From Pyrus communis (Eukaryota > Streptophyta > Magnoliopsida > Rosales > Rosaceae): a DNA stretch of 64,000 nt. The position numbers and the translations under genes are program-made. The stretch is taken from assembly GCF_963583255.1 (NCBI RefSeq), contig NC_084807.1, forward strand, positions 7,234,872 through 7,298,871, in the 5' to 3' direction. The first letter of the stretch is position 1. Each line of letters starts with the position of its first letter. Shown piece after piece: positions 57,791 through 64,000 of this stretch. The notes beneath the pieces were generated by a model, which had not been told where the DNA came from, ran no database searches, and was given only the letters and a program-made list of their open reading frames with translations.

Positions 57791-59744
57791 CTTTCGCACC
57801 CACATGAGCATGTGTAGAAAGGCTAGTAGATATAAAAGGAGAACAACCAAAAAGGGTTAAAACGCATTTTACACCACAAGGTTTGGGTCATTTGTAAAAT
57901 GAGCCACGAGGTTTCAATTTTCAAATATTACATGACGTGACTTCTAAATTGCACCAATCTAACCCTTCCGTCAATTTCATTGTGTAGTTATACGTTAAGT
58001 GTTGGCGTGACATATGCCCACATTTGAAGCAACGGCAATACTCCAAATGGTTGTGAGGGAGAGGATAATTGGCGTAATGTGTTCATAATAGTAAAGGTTG
58101 GCTCTAATGGGAAAATTTGTTTTTTTTTTCTTGTAAATGTCTTTTGGGTAACGTGGAACTCCGCGTTTACATTGGTTGAGTGTGCTAAGATTTATATGGA
58201 CTTTTATTGAGTTTTTAAAATGATAGATTTTTACGGATTTAATAGACTTTTACCGACTATTTGATATAACCCACTTCTCAATGCCCTATTTCAACCTGCA
58301 AGTAACACATATATGGCTTCGAAGGAAGAGAGAAGGAAGAGAGGAGCAGAGCTCCAATATATTTTTGCATTTTGATTTCTTTCTGTAAAATATATATGTT
58401 CCCTCACATCCAAAACATAAGCTCATATGGTCATACCTAACTCTCCACTTAAACAAACTGCCAGTTGGCAATGACTTATCACTATCTAATACTCATTATT
58501 TAATATGCTGAGACATCACTAATTGTGATCAAGAAATCATAGGTTCATAACACTATTATAAACTTCATAAAATTTTATAGACTTTTTAATGACCAATTCA
58601 TTAATAAGCAATATTATTTTAAAGTTTTCATTATTGAAATGGTGATCGTGACCATGACAAAGTGATCTTCATGAAGTGATAGTGACAACGATGGTCGTAG
58701 AAGTTTCACATGGTGATTGTCAGCAAGATGGTAAAAGTAAAGTTGATGTCTTTAGTGGCAGCAATATTAGTATGGGAGGTGATTGTGGTGGCGGGGTGAT
58801 GTGTGGGTGGTGGAGGAAAAAGGATGGGGACGGTGGTAATGGTGATAGAGGTTGTGGTCATAGTAGGAGTGGTGATAATGCTCATGGCAATAACTATGGT
58901 GGCGGTGATGATGAAAGTGGTGGCAGTGGGGGTGGAGATGATCATGGTAAGGTGGTGGTGGTGACCTGGTGATGAAAGTGATGATAACAATAGTCATTGC
59001 ATTAAGATGGGTGGTAGAGTATATCATTAGAGAATTAGAAAAATATGAAATACATCAAAATCTTAGGGGAGAGGTTGAATTTACTATGACAAAAAACTTA
59101 CATATAAAAGTACTCAAAGTCCATCAAAACCCATGACTTTTAAAATCCTTTAAAATAAATGAAATTTTGAATACATCCTGTTTTTTGTAGACTTACAAAA
59201 AGTCATAATTAAATACGACAAGATTTTCATAGACTTTTAAGCAGTCATAAATAGTGTCTATTCAATACAAGTAATTTTTATTGACTCCTTAAAATTCTAT
59301 ATTGAATATACTGGAATTTGAGAGTCAAGCAAAATCCATCCCTAAGAAAATTGTTAGGTCCTAATAGAATTGTCCTTCTGAGTATTTACTATGCAGTCCA
59401 TTGGACTCCAAAAGTATAAATTTATGTTCTCAAAATCTACATCACCAAAGTAGAACCTCAAAAGAAAAAACTATTTGCAGAAAACTCTGAAACAAAACAT
59501 GGAAGTAGCTTTGAGCCCAAGGCTTCCTCAAGAAGAGTTTTTCGAGTCCTGACCCGACAATTCTAATGTCAAATACGCAGCACAGAAATAAAATTTTGAT
59601 TCCATTATCAACTGTAATCGTTCAGTGAATCTCAACATAATTAGTCACTGCTTAATTAACTACACTAACACAGAAAGTGCACCGTTAATCCAAAGCTTGT
59701 ATGCATCATCCAAGACAAGAAACAAATCCTAAATCTAAAAATCT
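57791..59744. other. intergenic 3' of the JMJ25-like gene
   Basis: No gene seen. A GGT/GGTGGTGATG-rich simple-sequence region at 58760-58980 produces ORFs on both strands with biased composition; these are not genes. The segment from about 59600 is probably the JMJ 3' UTR on the minus strand. Confidence 0.4.
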
Positions 59745-59936
59745 TTAGCCGGTGGATCTTCTTCGGTAAACAAGGAGAGGCGGACAGCCTTCTTTTGGTG
59801 ACTGAGACAATGATGGTGGGATGTCAGGCTCTCCCGGGTGAGTTGTGTAACCAAGACGGGAAGCTAAAGTCAAAAGCTCTGAACGTATATGCTGGAATTC
59901 AGGATTCTGTATTCTATCCCTCTGTTCTGTTGTCTG
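59745..59936 (-). other. open frame after the JMJ stop codon
   Basis: Directly after the TAA at 59937-59939 the same frame stays open for 63 codons and then ends TAA (59745-59747). It reads QTTEQRDRIQNPEF and SRLGYTTHPGEPDI. The broken copy at 35.1 kb keeps GYPTHPREPDI, so this was probably coding. Either the TAA is a recent nonsense change, or TTTTTAACAG/AC is an intron acceptor and the true last exon starts at 59936. Confidence 0.5.
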
Positions 59937-62900
59937 TTAAAAATGTGTAATGCGCTCAGTGAGGTTATCGAGATACTTCACCAATGTAACAAGACCAACA
60001 TTGGTGTGTCTAGAGACTGGTGAATGTGATGATTGCGAAGGCTTCTCTACAATAACCACGTCATCGTCTTCTTCTTCAGACTGTGATGATTGTGGAGGCT
60101 TCTCCACAATAATCACATCATCCTCTTCTTCAGACTGCGATGATTGTGGAGGCTTCTTCGCAACTGACTCTTCCCCTTTTGCCCTTCCTTTTTGTTGTTG
60201 TCCTCCACCTTCTAGCTCTCTCCATGCATGTCCAATGCTTCGCTCTTGAACAGTGGAATGTGCAGAAAGTAAGAATCGCTGCTCCTCGGATCCTTGGGCC
60301 TCTTCCTTATCACCACTTCCTTCTGTCTGTCCTCCAGCTTCTTCCCTTCTGCATGCCTTTTCAATTCTACCTATTTCAACAGGTGGCTGTGAAGTCTGCT
60401 GCTCCAAAAGAACTTGAACCTCCTCAATTTCCTTTCCTTCTTGTTGTCCGGAAGATTCTTCCTCTCTCCATGCATGCACATTTCTGCATTGTTCAAGAGG
60501 GGGCAGTGCACGCTGCTCCTCAACAACTTGAACCTTCTCGATTTCCATTCCTTTTTGTTGTCTGGAAGATTCTTCCTCGTGCACATTTATGCATCGTTCA
60601 AGAGGGGGCGGTGCAGGAAGTAAGAATCGCTGCTCCTCAGATCCATGGGCCTCTTCCTCATCACCACTTCCTTCTGTCTGTCCTCCAACTTCTTCCCTTC
60701 TGCATGCATGTTCAATTCTACGTAGTTCAACAGGTGGCTGTGAAGACTGCTGCTCCAAAACAACTTGAACCTCAATTTCCATTCCTTCTTGTTGTCCAGA
60801 AGATTCTTTCTCTCTCCATGCATGCACATTTCTGCATTGTTCAAGAGGGGGCAGTGAACGCTCCTCAACAACTTGAACCTCCTCGTTTTCCATTCCTTCT
60901 TGTTGTCCGGAAGATTCTTCCTCTCTCCATGCACGTACATTTCTGCATTGTTCAGGAGGGCGCAGTGAACACTGCTCCTCAACAACTTTGGACCTCCTAT
61001 TCTTCACCCCTTCCTTCTGCGGCCTTCTTGTCAACAGCTTCGACTTCCTCCTCTTCTCTCCTGTTTTTGGTCTTTCCACAGCTTCATTTCTCAATCCATG
61101 TCTGATGCCGTGGAACATCAAAATCAAAATCCAAACAGGTGAAACAAGTTGGGACTTAAACCTATATTCAGATTTGTTCATCCATTAATCCATCCAAGAA
61201 AATCCATTAACTAATTGACTAACCTCATATTTGTATCCAACTTCTCCACAACCTGATGGACAGAATGCAAAATCATTTTCTTCACCTGTTTCAAGAGCAG
61301 AACAGTAAGGCCTCAATAAAAAGAATTCTTTCACATCAGATATTCTCATGTCTCCACCACAACCCTTTGTCCAAACCAGAATTGTTTAACGTTAATGATC
61401 GCCTAATTAGGTATTGTCTCTATAAAATACATCTAAGAGAACATGGAAAAGGAAATACTAGTTGAATCAGGCAGACGCTCAGGTAAAAAGGATCTTGAAT
61501 TGACACCAAAAATGAACCACCCAAATGAGTACAAAAAGTACATAAAAAAGGGGAAGCTCTAGGCACAATGATTGAACAATTGATGCCAACCCAGCGGATA
61601 AAGAAAAATCCACCCATAACTCAAATTAGAACGAGTGATGTACAATTTGGTGTGACAAACCAAACGTATATCTACGAAGGACGACATACCTCCAATTTGT
61701 CCTCTTTAGCCCTGTGATTTTTTGGAAGTGTGCGGAACTCATCGGTCAACCGAATGCACTCACCAACATTTTCAGGTGAGACAAATTCAAGTGCAACTTT
61801 AATGCATGGCTGAGGAGAAAAATGACATTGTCAATATTTATTCAAATCTGATGTATTGAAATGATTCAAATGAACCAATCTGAACAACTTTCTTATTTAA
61901 CACACAGAGCAAGAGTGCTCGATGAGAGATTTATAAGAATAGAGTTTAGACTTTCAAGAGAGAGCGTGAATGAAAATATCTCAAAGATAATAATCTTTTC
62001 TTTCAATTTTAGATGGACAACAAATTTATCACCCTCAAAATTGAAAGAACATCAATTCTGGAATGGGTCTCTTCATAACTCATTAAGAAAGCTCATGAAT
62101 TGAATAGTAGGCATTGATGGTTTTGCAAGGAAAGAATCATATAATCGATAAAATACTAGTTACCTTCAAGTTTCTCACTTGGTGTGGACATCCTGCAGGA
62201 ATTAAAACAGCATCTCCAAGTTTCTGGATAAATGTCCACGGTTCAATCCCTGGAAAGATAGCACAAGAATATAAGATTTATAAATTGCAACTCCGACGGA
62301 CTATAAATTTAAATTGAACTGCACATAAATATATATATTGAAGCAACCATATGCTTCCTTCAGCTTCCTTTTGTGCTGCATTGTCAGATAAAAGGTTTGG
62401 TCATGTATGGGATGAATAACCTGCCAAAAAAAAAAAAAAGAAAGTTGGAAACACATTAATATAAACAAAAACATGAGAAAGAAACATGAGAAGGATGGCT
62501 TGGAGTCCATGCTATTTAGCTCTCTCATTTTACACAAAAGTGTTTCTCCTTTATGGTGGCACTACCGTCCTGGTCATAGCTCATTTAAGTCGTAGTCCAA
62601 TACAGTATTTGAGTCCTTGTCTATTCTAGAATCACCATCATGTTTCTTTGTTCGTAGAGAACTTAATCATATAATCAACCGCTGTGAAATAGTTCATACT
62701 CATATATGGGTTGTGTCTAGAAATAAAAGCAAGCTGAGATTTCCTTATTGGCTTATTGTCACATTTGTCGAAAGTAGTATCAAGGAAATGTTACGCTGTA
62801 AGAGTTAGGGTGCTTATGCGATTGTACTCTTTTATGACTAAGAATGCATACTTTCCCCAATATGGGATGAACCTTCACTCCCCTCTCTGTTACTCCTAGC

Positions 62901-63279
62901 TCATTAGCTAAACCCCAACAATTCATGAGCAACTGATTACCTGCTGCACTGGACAACAGAAAGTATGCCTGAATTCCTTGCAGTGCTTCTGAAGATAATC
63001 GTTCAGCTTAGGAACATCTTCACGCCGGAAAATATCCCATAAAGCACCACCCTCTATATTCTTTTCAGACTTGGAACCCTCTGAAAAACCTTCACCATTC
63101 AACCTAGACACACCAGAATCGCCAGACTGGTTACTATCAACATTTTCTTCCACGGTCTGAAAATTTCCAAAAATTTCCCTTCTGTCTAGTTCAATGTGCC
63201 TCTTTTTCAACCTTTTCATAGTCTCCATTTGCTTGGGAGTAAGGGGGGCCACTTCAGTAGTATTTGTCAAAATGTTCAC
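59937..63279 (-). CDS. JMJ25/IBM1-like JmjC histone demethylase, C-terminal part
   Basis: Six exons on the minus strand: 63279..62941, 62420..62348, 62249..62164, 61809..61690, 61285..61224 and 61101..59937. GT-AG and phases agree; 614 residues are visible. The 5' exons, including the expected HCD iron-ligand exon, are not seen. Landmarks: [65 protein letters not shown] (third iron ligand His) and FVSPENV. Relatives (JHDM2 type) remove H3K9 methylation from gene bodies in the nucleus. After LDTNM the last exon adds a 387-residue acidic tail unlike the usual family end: a basic NLS-like stretch, seven units of 36-41 residues, and two SIM-like motifs. An earlier acceptor at about 61154 is also in phase. 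A broken copy lies at 35-40 kb. Confidence 0.85.
59940..60155 (-). other. acidic tail with two SUMO-interaction-like motifs
   Basis: The last 72 residues hold [18 protein letters not shown], then [19 protein letters not shown], then KPSQSSHSP. Each DD(V/D)(I/V)(I/V)VE core fits the pattern of a hydrophobic SIM with acidic and serine flanks. Function is inference from pattern. Confidence 0.6.
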
Positions 63280-63299
63280 CTGAGACAAGTTATTCAGGA

Positions 63300-64000
63300 C
63301 AACATATATTGAAGTTACAATATGCAGAAGAGGAGAACAAAAAAGAAAGAACCCTGAGCTTGCAGAATGCTACTAAATTAAAAAATTCACCAAAAAAAGT
63401 TTTCAGCAATGATTTCTAACTAAAAAATAAAAATGCAAGAAACAAACATTACAACATATCCAATTGATTGAAATATCAAATATGACTGTAAAACCAATGG
63501 TGACGTTTCTATAAATCCTTCACATTTATACTAAATCATATCAGTACTATAACCAACCACCAACCAAAGTACTTCGACAAACCACCAACCATAAGACTCA
63601 TTTGGGAAGCATAAAACTTCCCCTGGGTGTGGTGTTGAACACCTAAACAACACAGACACTGAAACACACTTCAGGCACGTTACACCAATCACAAATAAAA
63701 CAGAGCATAGAACAACAAGGGATACAACAGTGGCATGCAATTATGCGGGAGAGTTTTTTGATATTCCTAATGGAATTAATTCTTTTGACATGAAATCTAT
63801 TAACCTTATAATATTTAAAATACTCCAAAATTGATAATATATCCCCTTGTTGTTTTATTTCCATAATCTTTTCAATGAAGGACATGAAAGGAGTACTTCT
63901 TCGGGGGAGTTGAGTAACTCTGAAGAGTGTAGAAATTACTTCTTCAACCGCCGAATCAGGAAGGAAGAAGTGGTTGTAGCTTTGAAAAAGATGAAGCATA
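63300..64000 (-). other. probable JMJ intron; unassigned ORF at the window edge
   Basis: I looked for the upstream JMJ exon with the HCD motif and did not find it, so a long intron or a truncated 5' end is likely. An open frame at 63999-63805 on the minus strand reads FFLPDSAVEEVISTLFRV and PFMSFIEKIMEIKQQGD, followed by a possible AAG/GTTAAT donor. It is not from a family I recognise and may be part of an inserted element. Confidence 0.3.

Noticed and set aside
58676..59027. ORFs on both strands at 58.7-59.0 kb
   Set aside because: Simple GGT/GTGATG-type repeats give biased Gly/Asp or His/Thr peptides in several frames; no domain.
60140..61105. 321-codon open frame on the plus strand
   Set aside because: It is the antisense shadow of the repeat-rich last JMJ exon; the minus frame has the splice phases and the gene context.

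Overview
This window is plant nuclear DNA. It has spliced genes of plant families with GT-AG introns, AT-rich intergenic DNA, and dense nested transposons. A Cassandra TRIM with a 5S-rRNA-like LTR, a Tat-type Ty3/gypsy element and abundant PIF/Harbinger MITEs suggest a woody rosid, most likely Rosaceae of the apple/pear group. That placement is inference. All calls were made by eye and recall, without any database search.

Layout. 1-1.1 kb: last two exons of a HUB2-type histone H2B ubiquitin ligase (+). 3.0-8.35 kb: a complete nine-exon ATG3 gene (+). 8.4-16.6 kb: intergenic DNA with foldback and MITE repeats. 16.7-17.5 kb: an intact single-exon DREB-type AP2/ERF gene (-). 17.6-26.4 kb: intergenic DNA with MITEs, tandem duplications and a long hairpin. 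26.5-27.5 kb: a Cassandra TRIM with three LTRs and two internal domains inside one target-site duplication. 27.8-30.2 kb: a 2.4-kb solo LTR. 31.6-34.3 kb: a three-deep nest of DNA elements. 35-42 kb: a decayed duplicate of a JMJ25-like locus, split by a 3-kb PIF/Harbinger element. In it, two AP2/ERF coding segments end on the splice donor and intron of the JmjC gene. 42.8-56.65 kb: a 13.8-kb LTR retrotransposon with degenerate gag-pol, a nested solo LTR in RNase H and an antisense coiled-coil ORF before the 3' LTR. 57-59.7 kb: intergenic DNA. 59.7-63.3 kb: C-terminal half of a JMJ25/IBM1-like histone demethylase gene (-) with an unusual repeat-rich tail.

How the genes relate. HUB2 (H2B ubiquitination) and JMJ25-like (H3K9 demethylation) are chromatin genes, ATG3 is the E2-like enzyme of ATG8 lipidation, and the ERF is a transcription factor. 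Nothing suggests that they form one pathway. The most unusual signal is the tandem pair of AP2/ERF-JmjC chimeras at 39.6-42.0 kb, followed by the repeat-rich JMJ tail with two SUMO-interaction-like motifs and the three-LTR Cassandra array.
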